From Nelumbo lutea (lineage: Eukaryota > Streptophyta > Magnoliopsida > Proteales > Nelumbonaceae), in assembly GCA_022828595.1 (NCBI GenBank), contig JAKGHH010000001.1:68816401-68880400 (forward strand): a stretch of 64,000 nt of DNA, given 5' to 3'. Shown here one piece after another: positions 33,074 to 44,116 of the stretch (position 1 is the first letter of the stretch; the number at the start of each line of letters is the position of its first letter). Both the position numbers and the translations under genes were made by a program. Below the pieces are notes generated by a model, which saw only the letters and a program-made list of their open reading frames with translations, was not told the DNA's origin and searched no databases.

Positions 33074-33229
33074 TCTGTCGGATACCTCGGGCTTGAGTAA
33101 AACTTGACTCAGAGGTTTGTTGGTGAGGATGACGACGATGTGGGCTTGTAAGTACGGTTAGAGCTTCCGAGTTGCGATGACCAGTGCGCACGCCAATTTC
33201 TCGATCTCTGGGTAACTTATTTCTGCATC

Positions 33230-34115
33230 CTACAAAACTTTACTGACATAGTAGATGGGTCGTTGAACCCGGTCTACTTCTTTTATCAGTACTGAGCTGA
33301 CTACCTCATCACTCGCGGAGAGGTACAACTTCAAAATATCTCCCTCCTCGGGTCGGGTCAAAACCGGGATACTAGTTAAGTATTTTTTGAGCTCGTCGAA
33401 GGCGAGCTGGCACTCTTCGGTCCACTCAAAGTCCTTACTTTTTTTAATCGCCTTGAAAAAAGGCAGGCAACGATCTATCGACTTGGACATGAAGCGTCTT
33501 AGAGCGGCTAAACGACTGTTTAGCCTCTGAACCTCCTTTAATTCACAAGGTGGCCTCATATCTAGGATGGCCTTTATTTTTTTAGGGTTGGTTTCGATGC
33601 CACGTCGGTTAACTATGTAACCCAGGAATTTACCCGAGGTGACACCGAAGACACACTTGTTAGGGTTTAATTTCATGTTATATTTGCACAAAATTTCAAA
33701 AACACAATGCAATCTTTTATTAAACAATTTGAAAATTGGGTTTTGACGACCATGTCGTCTACATAGCATTCAACCTTAAAATTCTGCTTACAAGTATTTG
33801 GAAGGTTACCTCGGCATTTTTTAGTCCAAAGGGCATGACTTTGTAATAGTACAAGCCTAGTTTGGTTATGAAAGCCATTTTTTCCTCGTCGGCAGGGTCC
33901 ATCTTGATCTGATTATTTCTTGAGTACGCATCCAAGAAACTCAGCAACTCATGCTCTGAGGTCGCGTCCACTAGACGATCGATCTTAGGGAGTGGAAAAT
34001 AGTCCTTCGGGAAAGCCCGATTCAGGTTGGTATAATCGACGCACATGCACCATTTACCATTGGCCTTTTTTACCATAATGGTTTTAGCTACCCAGCTCGG
34101 GTAATGGACCTCCAT
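33230..34115 (-). pseudogene. Reverse transcriptase of element B
   Basis: Frames 34115-33759 and 33769-33230 give HYPSWVAKTIMVKKANGKWC, VDYTNLNRAFPKDYFPLPKI, LLSFLDAYSRNNQIKM, MPFGLKNAEVTFQ and FLGYIVNRRGIETNPKKIKA. The catalytic box reads CYVDDMVVKTQ in the sequence near 33745-33775, but the reading frame shifts right there. RT is therefore interrupted although the YVDD itself survives. Confidence 0.88.
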
Positions 34116-34445
34116 GATGAAATCGGCTGCGAGGAGCTTCCCGACCTCCTCGTTGACTATCCTCTAGCACTCTAGGGCTAGGTTTCATTTCTTCTGTCTA
34201 ACGGGCCTGGCTACAAGATCAGTATTTAACTTGTGAGTTACTATTTTTGCATCTATACTAGACATCTCTACCGCATACCACGCGAATATATCTAAATTTT
34301 TAATTAAAAAATTTATCAGTTGAGAATGAAAAGGTTCCTCGACCGATGCACTGATATGGAGAGTCCTAGCTAGATCTTCTATTGAAACAGGTATGTGGAC
34401 TGTCTCTTCTGTCAGTGTAGCTCGCTCCTCGGTGTACTCCGTAGG

Positions 34446-35075
34446 TCACTCTAGCTCGAGGTCATCCGCTGCCTTGGCTTTCCCTTCGAGGGCGGCGACG
34501 TAGCACTTGCGAGACTCGAGTTGGTCGCCTCGCGCTACCCCTACTCTGAAGTCCGTGGGGAACTTCATAGCCAAATAGTAGGTAGACACCACCGCACGAA
34601 GTGTGTGGGTGATGGGCCAACCTATAATGGCATTGTATGGGGAGAGAATCATGACCACTAAGAAAGTATGCTTGAATCTTGCGATATTCGGCCACGTGCT
34701 GACCTCCATAGGTACTGAAATTCGCCCCAGGGGCTTGACTTCTTCTCTACTAAAGCCTACCAAAGGAGTATTCGTGGGCTTGATGTCACTTTCCTGGAGC
34801 TGGAGCTTGTCGAAGGCATCCTTGAACAGGATGTCTACCAAACTGCCTGAATCGACCAGGACACGCTTCACCTCGAAGTTATTGATCCTTATCTTTATGA
34901 CTAGCGTGTCATCATGGGGGTATTGAATCCCGCACGCATCATCTTTCGTGAAGAATATGGGATCTTCGAGCCTTGGCTGCTTTAGAGAATTATGTTCTTC
35001 TCTTTCTAGTTCACGAGCTGAGGTTTTCGTCACTGTCGAGGTGCAGCCTGAGACAATAGACCCACCAGTAATCAT
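34446..35075 (-). pseudogene. Aspartic protease region of element B
   Basis: A 209-codon open frame. VKRVLVDSGSLVDILFKDAF carries the protease active-site Asp-Ser-Gly near residues 75-78. VGFSREEVKPLGRISVPMEV and SPYNAIIGWPITHTLRAVVS are the later protease blocks. The frame is open through this domain, but gag upstream and RT downstream are in other frames. Confidence 0.85.
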
Positions 35076-35109
35076 ATGGATTACCCTGCAAATCGGTCTC
35101 TCTTCGTGC

Positions 35110-36823
35110 AGCTGTCTCTGCGGCTGCTAAGTCTGTTTGCTGCTAGACTCAGGACCATCTCTCCTTTGCTCCCCTTGCCGATCTGTTTGATTTTTATTAT
35201 CTTTCTGTACAAAGTTTTTCAAGTATCCGCGACGGATGAATTCTTCAATCTCGTGGCGGAGGTTTCTACAATTTTCAGTACTATGATTGTGATCTCTATG
35301 GAAATGACAATATACATTCTTATTTCTTGTGTTGGGATCTCCCCTCAACCGGGGTGGCCACTTCACATATGAGGTGTCCTTGATCGCCATGAGAACCTGT
35401 CCCTGCTTCGCGTTAAGGGGTGTGTAGTTCGTCCGTTTAACCGGAGGAGTTTGGGAACATTGATCTGACTTGTTCCCTCCCCTGGTTGGTTCATCCTTTC
35501 TTCACTTGTTGTCTTCGTTGGTCTAGGTGTCGCCATCTAGCTTTCTCTTCTCTGATGGATTCTCACTTTTCTGGTTCATCTCTTCTTCTGTCTCGATGAA
35601 CTGGTCAGCGAGCTTCAGGAACTCGGTGATATCCTTGGGCTTGTTGGCTACCACGTGACACTTGAACTCTCTATGAGTGATACCTCTCTTGCTGCCGTGA
35701 GTCTTATAGCAGGATCCAGGTTGGGAATTTGTAGACATGTGTCGTTGAAGCGTTTGATGTAGCTTCAAATCGACTCTCCTTCCCTCTAGACTATGCTGAG
35801 GAAGCTTTCTTGTGACCTTGGACACTTCTTACTGGTGATGAAGTGCGAGGTGAACATTTGCATGAACTGCGCCCAACTCTTGATTGTCCCGGGCGTGAGG
35901 TTCCTGTACCACATGTGAGCCACTCCTTTGAAGGTTGTAGAAAAGGCAACGCACATGCAAGATTCATCAGCCCCAGGTAGGTGCATCTGGGACTGGAAAG
36001 AGTCTACATGGTCATTCGGGTCGAATGACCCATTGTACTTCTCCAGAAGAGGTACCTTGAAGTCCTTCAGCATTGGGGTGGCTAGGAGCTCGGAGGACAA
36101 AGGAGATGGCATAGAGAGGAGGGGAGCGGTCTTCGTAGTTCCCGAGCTCGCCTCTTCTTTACCTTTTGGTTGTTCGGCATGCCTTACGATGCCTCTTCTG
36201 CTACTTCTTGATTGGTTCAACCTTTGTGCTGCTAACTTCAGTGTTGTTGGGCACTGTTCTGGCATGGAGCTGCTCGGACTACTGACATTGGCTGTTGTGG
36301 ATAGAGGGGCCTTGTCTAGAGTTCGCGACCAGAACCCCGAACCGATTCCCTGCGAGTGAACCTTCAAGCTGTGAAGGCCGAGGTCAAGCAGCTCTGGTGG
36401 GCTGGCTCCCGAGAGGAGTGACTTGCCTTTCCCTCCTACCATGGGATGAGACCTGGATCCCAAGAGGATGGCGATTGTTCTGACGACGAGACTTGTTCTG
36501 TTGTGTCGCCGGATGTCGAGGTGGAGTTGGCTGTTGATTCTACTACAGCGATGGGAACTGCTACAATGATGTAGGACCTGTTGCATTTGGACTTCAATTG
36601 CCTGCACACAGTGTACTAGGTCATCGAGTTGATTCTGCTCAACTGCAGGGGGAATTACCGAGGGGTCAGCAAAGGTTGCACCCACCATAGGAGGGAGTGG
36701 GGCATTCACCAGTGCTATGACCCGAGGCACGTTCAGTGTTGGAACCCCATCTATAGAGAGAGGCACAATGAACTGTCCGATACACATGGATGGGACCTGA
36801 GGTTGCCCTCCGGAGACGTTCAT
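35110..36823 (-). pseudogene. gag region of element B
   Basis: Begins at ATG 36823 (MNVSGGQPQVPSMCIGQF) and stays open for 345 codons to 35786. It includes the capsid-like gag core (LEKYNGSFDPNDHVDSFQ ... MWYRNLTPGTIKSWAQFMQM). Frames then shift: 35825-35523 (FLKLADQFIETEEEM) and 35390-35127, which has the zinc knuckle YCHFHRDHNHSTENC. The knuckle has spacing C-x2-H-x4-H-x4-C, with His where retroviral knuckles have the second Cys. Confidence 0.85.
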
Positions 36824-36878
36824 GGATGCTTTTTAAGGAAATAGGCTTCTTGTACCGATTCCCACAGACAACGCCAAA

Positions 36879-37579
36879 TGATGTTGCACAATCTGGCTGC
36901 TCCCAACTGGAGGTGATCTGGCTTCCAGTAGACAACAGACACAATTAATGTACAAAAAGCGAATAAGAGAACCCGGGGGTGCTTATTTGGTGAGGTTGCT
37001 CTAATACTTAAGTCAGTACTTGGTTGCGAGCTGATAAGAGCTTAGAATGCAAGAGAGCTAGTGAGCAGAGATTACATGTACCTTTCACCCCCGGGGGGGT
37101 GGAGCCTTTATATAGTGGAGTCCTCACGGGATTTGCGGAGTGGTTCCGGGATCCTCATTACGATGAGGTCCGTTTCCTAGTTGATCAGGGATAACGCTGC
37201 CAGTAGATAAGATTTATCGCTTCCGCTTGAATTGGATGGGGGAGATAGTGCTAGCTGTTACGAGCCGTGATCCCGTAAGGCGTGGAATCTGGTGGCGAGA
37301 TCTTCGGAGTTGCCATGCAGTGGTCGGTCAATATTATCCGAGCTAGTGCCCTTGGGATCCGACCTGGTACGAATGCCGAAGTGCCTTGGGACCAAGGTGG
37401 TCCTGATGCGATCGGGCCCCGAGGTGAACTTGTCCCAATGTAGATTTGCCACGAGGTGGCTTGGTTATCCGAGCTCGATTCGTTGCAGACTTGGTGTATC
37501 AGACTGATTTATTATCCTGCTGGTTAGGTCGTGTCCACGTATCCCCTATTACTAGGTCGGGCCAAATCACCCTATATCA
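36879..37579 (-). repeat. 5' LTR of gypsy element B (701 bp)
   Basis: Plus-strand start TGATGTTGCACAATC and end TATATCA. A TATA box (CACTATATAAAGGC on the minus strand) is near 37107-37119. Just inside, at 36858-36878, the minus strand reads TTTGGCGTTGTCTGTGGGAA, the usual primer-site region of this lineage; the tRNA is not assigned. Confidence 0.9.
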
Positions 37580-38585
37580 CCACCTTTAAATCTTTTGAAA
37601 ATATTATTGATCATGGCCAAACGATGGATCATAATTCATATAGCCGGATTCTGTATAGTTGAGATAAGGCTTAACTGAATCGGGTTGTTTACTATTTATC
37701 AGAATGGAAATCCCCTAGAATTAAAACGGGAATTGCCTATTCCTAACATCTGTTTGGTTGAAATAGGAATCGTAGCTGGATCCCAATCATTGCTATTGGG
37801 TTCATTTGGAGCTAGAATCGAAATTAATAAAAAGTTTTCAATTTTATACTAGTTTTTTATTATTTAATTATTGTTTTACTAATATTTTATTATTAGTTTA
37901 TTATATTTAAATATTAATATATTAATATATTATTAATTTTTATAAATATTTTATTATTATTATGCTTTATGTTTTTTGTCAGAAAATTTTTACTTTCTCA
38001 GAAACTCTAGAATAAGAATCTCATTATGCCAATAATGGAAATTAGAACCTAATTCCAACTAAACAAATAGTTGGAATTGAAATGAACCTTTCCGATTCCA
38101 ATTTTAGATATCTAATCAGGGGACCAAACAGACCCTTAGAACTTCCAGATTTTTGTTGTTCTAACTTCTAACGGTTTCATTTCCATTTAATTTTGTTTGG
38201 TAAAGCATTTTCTTTTTGTGATCTGTTGGTTTCATACCTCGTATTAAAAGGTATTGGGTATTCCGGTCCCATCATAATAAATTTGTAAGAGAGAAACAAC
38301 AAAGACGGTGGAGATGTACCTCCCAACATAAAAACTCCGTTACGCACCCCACCTCCCCAGCTAAAAAAAATGGAAAAGAAAAGATGGACTGACAACAGCA
38401 GGCCTTTTATGTTTCAGTTTAACGATGCTAGGTTCAGACTTCAGACTAGGTTTGTGTTTGTTTGAATCACCCCTCCATTGTTTGGTCTTCATGGAGCGCG
38501 TCTCGTGCCAGCCTTACACTGCATCGTAGCCATGCATTAAGGACACCTATCGGGCTTCATGAAAAAATACTTCCAATTCATAAAT
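37580..38585. other. Non-coding spacer
   Basis: AT-rich. The stretch 37747-38137 has ends resembling a MITE (ATCTGTTTGGTT against GGTCTGTTTGGTCC from the other strand), but boundaries and target duplication are unclear. No gene is recognised. Confidence 0.4.
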
Positions 38586-38717
38586 CACACCTCACACGGG
38601 CCTCACAGTTTCATTTCACCCTGTATTAGGAATATCTCGGATCTTTTATATTGTTATTTATGGGGAGATGTTCCCAATATATGATGGGATGGGACTGTGA
38701 GATCCGTGTGAGATGTG
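38586..38717. mobile_element. Fold-back element, copy 2
   Basis: The left arm CACACCTCACACGGGCCTCA ... TGTATTAGGAATATCTC pairs with the right arm, whose reverse complement is CACATCTCACACGGATCTCA ... TATATTGGGAACATCTC. The loop is AT-rich. Similar tails (GTGCTCTGTGAGG followed by A/T) recur at 38716 and 38777. Confidence 0.65.
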
Positions 38718-38925
38718 CTCTGTGAGGAATACATCTTAGTTTACAATGTACTATGAGATTGATTGGTGTGATGCGTGCTCTGTGAGGGGTAAATCCAAAT
38801 TAGTTTTAATGAATTTAAGTAAATGATCCCATTTGCCAACCTTGCCGATGATCCTTTACCTGGAAAGGAATCTGGATTTATTTCTCATAAAGCCCACTTC
38901 ATATAGTTGCATCAATCTCACAGGA

Positions 38926-39117
38926 GTTGACATCAGCCCCCCACAACGTCTTACAGCACATCCTCATCTTGGCCGTGTATTGAGAACATTTCCAAATAAT
39001 AATACAATTATACAAGAAATGATGAGACATTATAGTGAAGTGTTCCCAATACATGACTGGGATGTGTGGTGGGACTTTGTGAGACACCCCCTTGTAGGGG
39101 GGCTGATGTAAACTCAC
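38926..39117. mobile_element. Fold-back element, copy 3
   Basis: The arms pair over about 70 bp: GAGTTGACATCAGCCCCCC ... GTGTATTGAGAACATTTCC against, from the other strand, GAGTTTACATCAGCCCCCC ... ATGTATTGGGAACACTTC. The 92-codon ORF reading through it is fortuitous. Confidence 0.65.
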
Positions 39118-39134
39118 CTCATAATGCTTTCAAG

Positions 39135-39250
39135 CAATGCATTGAGAATATCTTCCTTGATTTTATTATTCATAGGAAAATGTTTTCAATACAGAGCAAT
39201 GATGTATTGTGAGGTTGGTAAGGAGTACTCTCTATGAGTAGTAAATCTGA
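39135..39250. mobile_element. Fold-back element, copy 4 (degenerate)
   Basis: The core hairpin TGCATTGAGAATATCTTCC pairs with GGAAAATGTTTTCAATACAG around an AT-rich loop. It is followed by the family tail GTACTCTCTATGAGTAGTAAATC. Confidence 0.5.
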
Positions 39251-40925
39251 TTTTGATGAAGTGGCAATTCAGCATCACTCCGAAAGAGGTGTAGGATAAT
39301 CTATGAAATTTCTGCAGTAAGATGAATGAGCCTCACCTAGGTCTTGCCCTGTCTGTCCTCGTTGCTGTAGTGACCACTAATCTTCATGCAGAGGAGATGC
39401 CGTAGTGACCACTAATCTTCTGCTAGCGGTACAAAGGAATATCCTTTGTGAGGTGAAGTGGGGGCCTCACATGATCAGCTAGTTTATAAGTTTTGTTTGG
39501 AGAAAAATCAGAACCCTAATTCACGGATAAGTCCAATAATATAAACATTAAAAATGGTAATAACTCACATTTTATGCACCAATGCCTATCCATAAATTAG
39601 CATTAATTCTAAGTTGGCGCCCTTCCATATATAAATGGCTTATTCAGAAATCAGAATGCTTGAAAGCAATTTAAACCAACTTAATTGATCGAATATTCAG
39701 CTCAACCTTCGCAAAGGGGCCCATATTCAGTTAAACATTGCTTAAACTGCTCACATCTTGGCTAAAATGTGTATTTAACGAGCAATTGTATTTGTATAGT
39801 TGCCACTGATTAAATGAATGAAACGAATCAGCCCAAGCAACCAAGGCATGAGGGCGCTTTGAAAGAAAAAGAAATGGCAGAGAATGACGTTACAAGTTAC
39901 AACCTTATTACAACAAATAAAAGCAAGCAAAGCAATAGGAGTAAATGACATGTGTTTGCTCATGCAAGGGTTAAGTTTAATAAATCTCCGTCTAAAAACC
40001 TTTCTCACACAATGATTTATCAACTTTTGAAATTAACAATATATATTTGACCTGACCAAATGAAGTACGGTGAAACGTATATTGGCACTCAGGCATGGGA
40101 CAATTTGTCTCCCACATGTCCTCTCATCTTGTAATACGTGTTTGGACTGAGCATTTATTCATTAAACGTTTATAGTGATTTGTTTGTAAAATAGAGAAGA
40201 TTAATAATGAACCCGTTTACTGATATTGCGTTATTAACAGTAACTATTTACCATTGGGAATCATTAACGATCGGTACACATATAAATTAAGACTTGCAGG
40301 TCTCTATGTATACGCATCGGCATAAGGAGGGAACTGTTGAAGTGGCACCTATGTGCCAGTTTTTATTCAACAAATACCCACGATTTCAAATACATGCATT
40401 GTTTCTTACATATCCTAAATGGCTAAACTTAAACTGACTCTTGAAGAAAGAAATCCACTAAATCTTGACACCCTATGTTGATTACCAAATAGAAGTTCTT
40501 ATGGATATTTTTGTCTTTCATGAAAAATCATGAGATAAAAATGGTACCAGTCCCAACTCCCATTTAGGCCTCATTTGTTTGTAACAGTGCAATTTAACTG
40601 GGTAAAGAAATACTTACTTAGGTAAATGCACTCACCTAGGTTTTTTTGATTTTTAGAATTCACGGGTAAATAATAAAATAACATTTCTATCCACCAAAAA
40701 TAACTATTAAAATGGGTAAAATGATCTCATTACTAGAAACTTATCCACATGAGAGATGATTAAGTTTTACTCAAGAAAGTAATTTACTATGGGGCTCATT
40801 GCTTAATGCAAAAATAATATAAGTTGGTGAGTGGAAAAAAGTCATGCGTATTATCAACATGCCTTAGAGTTAGCACTACCCAAAGTAACTATAGTTGAAA
40901 AGTTGAAACTGATTAGACATATTAA
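39251..40925. other. Non-coding spacer
   Basis: AT-rich, no recognisable gene. A 36 bp tandem pair (GTAGTGACCACTAATCTTC at about 39367 and 39403) is the only clear structure. Confidence 0.5.
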
Positions 40926-41332
40926 GCCCCGTTTGGAAGTGTTTATTGGGTAAATAAGTGTGTATCTTTAATAAATGCTTAATGGGTGTTTGTTGAAAAA
41001 GCAATTCTTTTAAATGCAATGCTATGGGTAAATAAGTGTTTATCTTTAATAAATGCTTAATGGGTGTTTGATGAAAAAGCAATTCTTTTAAATGCAATGC
41101 TATAGGTATTTTGAAATTACCTGACAGGCCAAAATGAGCCAAAAAGCGCAATAAGCACATTTTCAGAAAGTGATTAAAAAGTCAGAATTTTTTAATTTAT
41201 TCAAAATAAACTTATTTTCTGAAAAAAAAAACACTTATTTGGGCTTATTTCGTGAATGCATATGATTGCTTATATGTGTAATCCTGCCCTAAAATAAGAA
41301 CTTATTAAAAATAAGTACTCCCAAACGGGTGC
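40926..41332. mobile_element. Tourist-like (PIF/Harbinger) MITE with internal duplication
   Basis: Ends GCCCCGTTTGG and, on the other strand, GCACCCGTTTGG. It is flanked by TAA on both sides (40923-40925 and 41333-41335), the 3 bp target typical of PIF/Harbinger. Inside, a 78 bp unit is repeated in tandem (40948-41025 and 41026-41103) with few differences. This creates a repetitive minus-strand ORF that is not a gene. Confidence 0.65.
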
Positions 41333-42044
41333 TAAATAATGTTAAATATGCAGATAAAAAGGAGTGCACTGTCAAATTAATGAGAAAGGGGTGGCTTCAA
41401 ATTTCTCAATAAAAACAAAGATTTGTCCATCATCATGATAATATAGAACAATAGAAATGTTGCTGTCAACCTCGAATGATGGCCGGTGGCATCTCATCAT
41501 CGTGACCTCGAAGAGTAATAATTTCAGTGTGAAAGTGCCAAAATGGTCATCAACCAGACAACTAGTTGGTAGTAATCAAATCAGAGTGACATGTGGTCTC
41601 CAACCTTAGACCTAGCTACCATGCCATGGTGGACCCTCACTACCCAAAATCACTTTTGAAACATCACACTCACCTTGGCCAATGGCCACCGCATCACTAG
41701 CCCTGCACTCTCGCCATTTTTTCCCTCCCTCCCTCTATCTTGTATTCTTTATCTCCTTATTACCCACCAAAACAAACACACCTCCTTGATATATATGTAG
41801 AATGGCTCAGACAGATGATAATGAGTCATCATAAATTCCACCACCCATCCTGCAACGGGAATTCAATTCACCCCCCGTTCTCACCCTCTTTGGGATTTGC
41901 GAAGTGCAAACCCAAGGAACTGCAACTCTCATCTCTCTGGAAGAAAACGAAAAAGAAAAAGAAAAAGCTCCCAATCTCTTGCTGTAGACTGTCTGCCTGT
42001 GCTCTTTAAATGTACATGCAGATTCGAGATTTGGTCTCCAACAT
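41333..42044. other. Upstream region of the CASPL gene
   Basis: No gene recognisable. The last 300 bp become pyrimidine-rich and probably include promoter sequence for the CASPL gene. Confidence 0.5.
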
Positions 42045-42051
42045 TATAAAA
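42045..42051 (+). promoter_or_regulatory. TATA box candidate of the CASPL gene
   Basis: TATAAAA, 267 bp upstream of the ATG at 42312. This leaves room for a leader of about 230 bases. Confidence 0.45.
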
Positions 42052-42311
42052 TGCCCAGAAAACAGTAGGGTGAGGAGGTGCCCGTCACACATTCCAATAG
42101 CCCCTGACGCCCTGCTCTTGAGGCTTAAGCGTTTCTAGAGCCAAGCAGTTTAGGCAATTCGCAGGTGCTGAGTCCTTTGTCAGAAAAAAAATTGTTTTTT
42201 GGTTTGTCTACAAATCTTTTGGGTGTGTGTGGGCTGCCTGTGCGATCGATTTCGTGTTTTTTGATTCCTCATTCTGGGTGTTCTTGGAGAGTCTCCGGTT
42301 GGTTTGCAAAG

Positions 42312-44116
42312 ATGAGCTCTGTTGATGGTGTTGGGGTTAGCCCCGGAAACGTTCCAGTATACCATGGGGATAATTTGAAGGCGATGATGGACAGAAGGGT
42401 GAGACTTGCAGAGATGGTTTTAAGATGTCTGATATGTGGACTAGGTGTTGTTGCAGCTGTTCTTATTGGATCTGATACACAGGTCAGGGAGTTCTTTACA
42501 ATTCGAAAGAAAGCAAAGTTCACAGACATGAAAGCTCTTGTGTATGTTGTTCCCCCTCTCTCTCTCTCTCTCTCTCTCTGCTTTTGGTAAATTTGTTTGG
42601 TTGGTTGTAAGTCTTGCTGATTAGCACAAAGAATCAAATGGGTGGTTTAGTGATTATTTTATCAGTGTGTCGGTAATTCCTACCAAGAAAAAGGAAACCT
42701 GAAGCCCCAAAAGAAAAATCTCTTACATATTTATGTCAATTACTTAATAGGGTGGAAGAAATTTACAGTTATATATGATGATTCTATTCTTTTTCTTGGA
42801 CTGTAACAGGCTTTTAGTGGTAGCTAATGGGATTGCTGCTGGTTATTCCCTCATCCAAGGGCTGCGTTGTGGGCTAAGTATGATAAAGGGTAGTGTGCTC
42901 TTCAACAAGCCGTTAGCTTGGGCCATTTTCTCTGGCGATCAGGTAGTAATCACAATCACCACCATATTGCTGCTTTCTGTTTATATATGCTTTACTCTGG
43001 CAGTCCAACAATCCCACCACTCTTGTGACTTTTACCGCGGCCATGTCCGAATCTGATACATGCATGCAAAGTTCCTGGGTCTCTGTCATTCTGTGGTTGA
43101 GATCCGATGTCTGCCCTTCTCCCGCAACCATATTTACTATCTAGCGAGCTTGGAGTTACGATCAGTTTGGACTGGACTTAGGAGTTTGGACCACACGGAG
43201 GATCTCTATTTATTACAATTTATGGGCGAATTCGTGCTAGCTCTGGTTCTCTGGATTTCCTTTGGAGCCCCGGCCCTTGTAGGCAGATTTGGATACTAGA
43301 ACCGACCCCATTCATGGACTCGATCCGTTTTATAGGGATTCCAGAGAGAGAGAGAGAGATTTCGTACGATAGGACATAGGACAGCGATATTCATTTAATG
43401 TCGTGATGGCATCCAGTCAGTGCATTGACTGAATCCGGTTTCTCGTCGAGGAGAGAGAGAGAGAGAGAGAGATTTCGTTCGAACGGGCTTTGCACTGAGT
43501 AATCAGTGTGAGTATGAGCAGAGAAGATTCCATTACAGTCGTTAATTCGTTATCGTACACGCACAGGGACATTCTCGGTGGTAAATTCCAAAGAAAAACC
43601 GTGTCTCTAAAATACCTAATCCGTGTACGATTTATAATAGAGGAATTTCCTCAACTTTCTGTATCTCTCTTATTTTCTATCGAACCAAACAGACAGGAAA
43701 CAGGAAACTAGAGTAGAGGGTATCTTGGTAACCAGTGTGACAGTTTCCTGTTGTCTGTTGTAGGAATTAGGATGAGACGGCTTTGACATGGGCAGGGCCA
43801 ATGAAGGTATGATTGAGAAGCAAACCCATAAATGGATCTAACCGTATGATTTTGAAACATGCAGGTGATGGCTTATTTGTTGATGGCTTCTCTGGCAGCA
43901 GCCGCACAATCGTCTGTAATAGCTCGGTTGGGCCAACCGGAGTTCCAATGGATGAAGGTTTGCAGTCTGTATGAGAAGTTCTGCACCCAAGCAGGGGAGG
44001 GAATGGCGAGTGCGCTTGTAGTTAGTCTTGGTATGATAACGCTCTCTTGTATATCAGCCTTCAACCTCTTCCGCTTGTATGGAGGTAACAAAGCTAAAAG
44101 CAGTGGGAGATGGTAG
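42312..44116 (+). CDS. CASP-like four-transmembrane protein, CASPL2 type (three exons)
   Basis: Exons 42312-42541, 42810-42942 and 43865-44116 join in frame to 204 residues. The splice sites are GT/GTATGT, AACAG/G, CAG/GTAGTA and GCAG/GTG. The start is the ATG followed by [12 protein letters not shown]; earlier in-frame codons are leader. The protein has four hydrophobic segments (about 34-54, 73-95, 120-141, 168-192) with short cytosolic ends. Family hallmarks are present: Arg38 in helix 1 (VLRCL), SDTQVREFF and [12 protein letters not shown] before helix 2, Asp120 at the start of helix 3 (GDQVMAYLL), and two loop cysteines (154 and 161) before helix 4. CASP proteins organise Casparian-strip membrane scaffolds. 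CASP-like members are plasma-membrane proteins mostly of unknown role. No breaks were found, so this looks like a working gene. Confidence 0.92.
42555..42579 (+). repeat. CT microsatellite in CASPL intron 1
   Basis: Twelve or so CT units just downstream of the exon 1 donor. Intron 2 has GA tracts at about 43347-43361 and 43450-43472, about 100 bp apart. Confidence 0.85.

Larger units (their letters stand above)
27253..37579 (-). mobile_element. Tat-like Ty3/gypsy retrotransposon B, decayed
   Basis: A 10.3 kb minus-strand element with the same order as element A: 5' LTR 36879-37579, primer-site region, gag, protease, RT, RNase H, integrase, plus-strand antisense ORF, polypurine tract, 3' LTR 27253-27887. 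The 5 bp flanks are GCACC (left) and CCACC (right), four of five matching, a plausible old target duplication. It is better preserved than A: gag has a 345-codon frame and RT keeps YVDD. It still has frameshifts and loses catalytic residues in RNase H and integrase. Confidence 0.9.

Noticed and set aside
40876..41160. 94-codon minus-strand ORF with internal repeat
   Set aside because: Created by the 78 bp tandem duplication inside a MITE.
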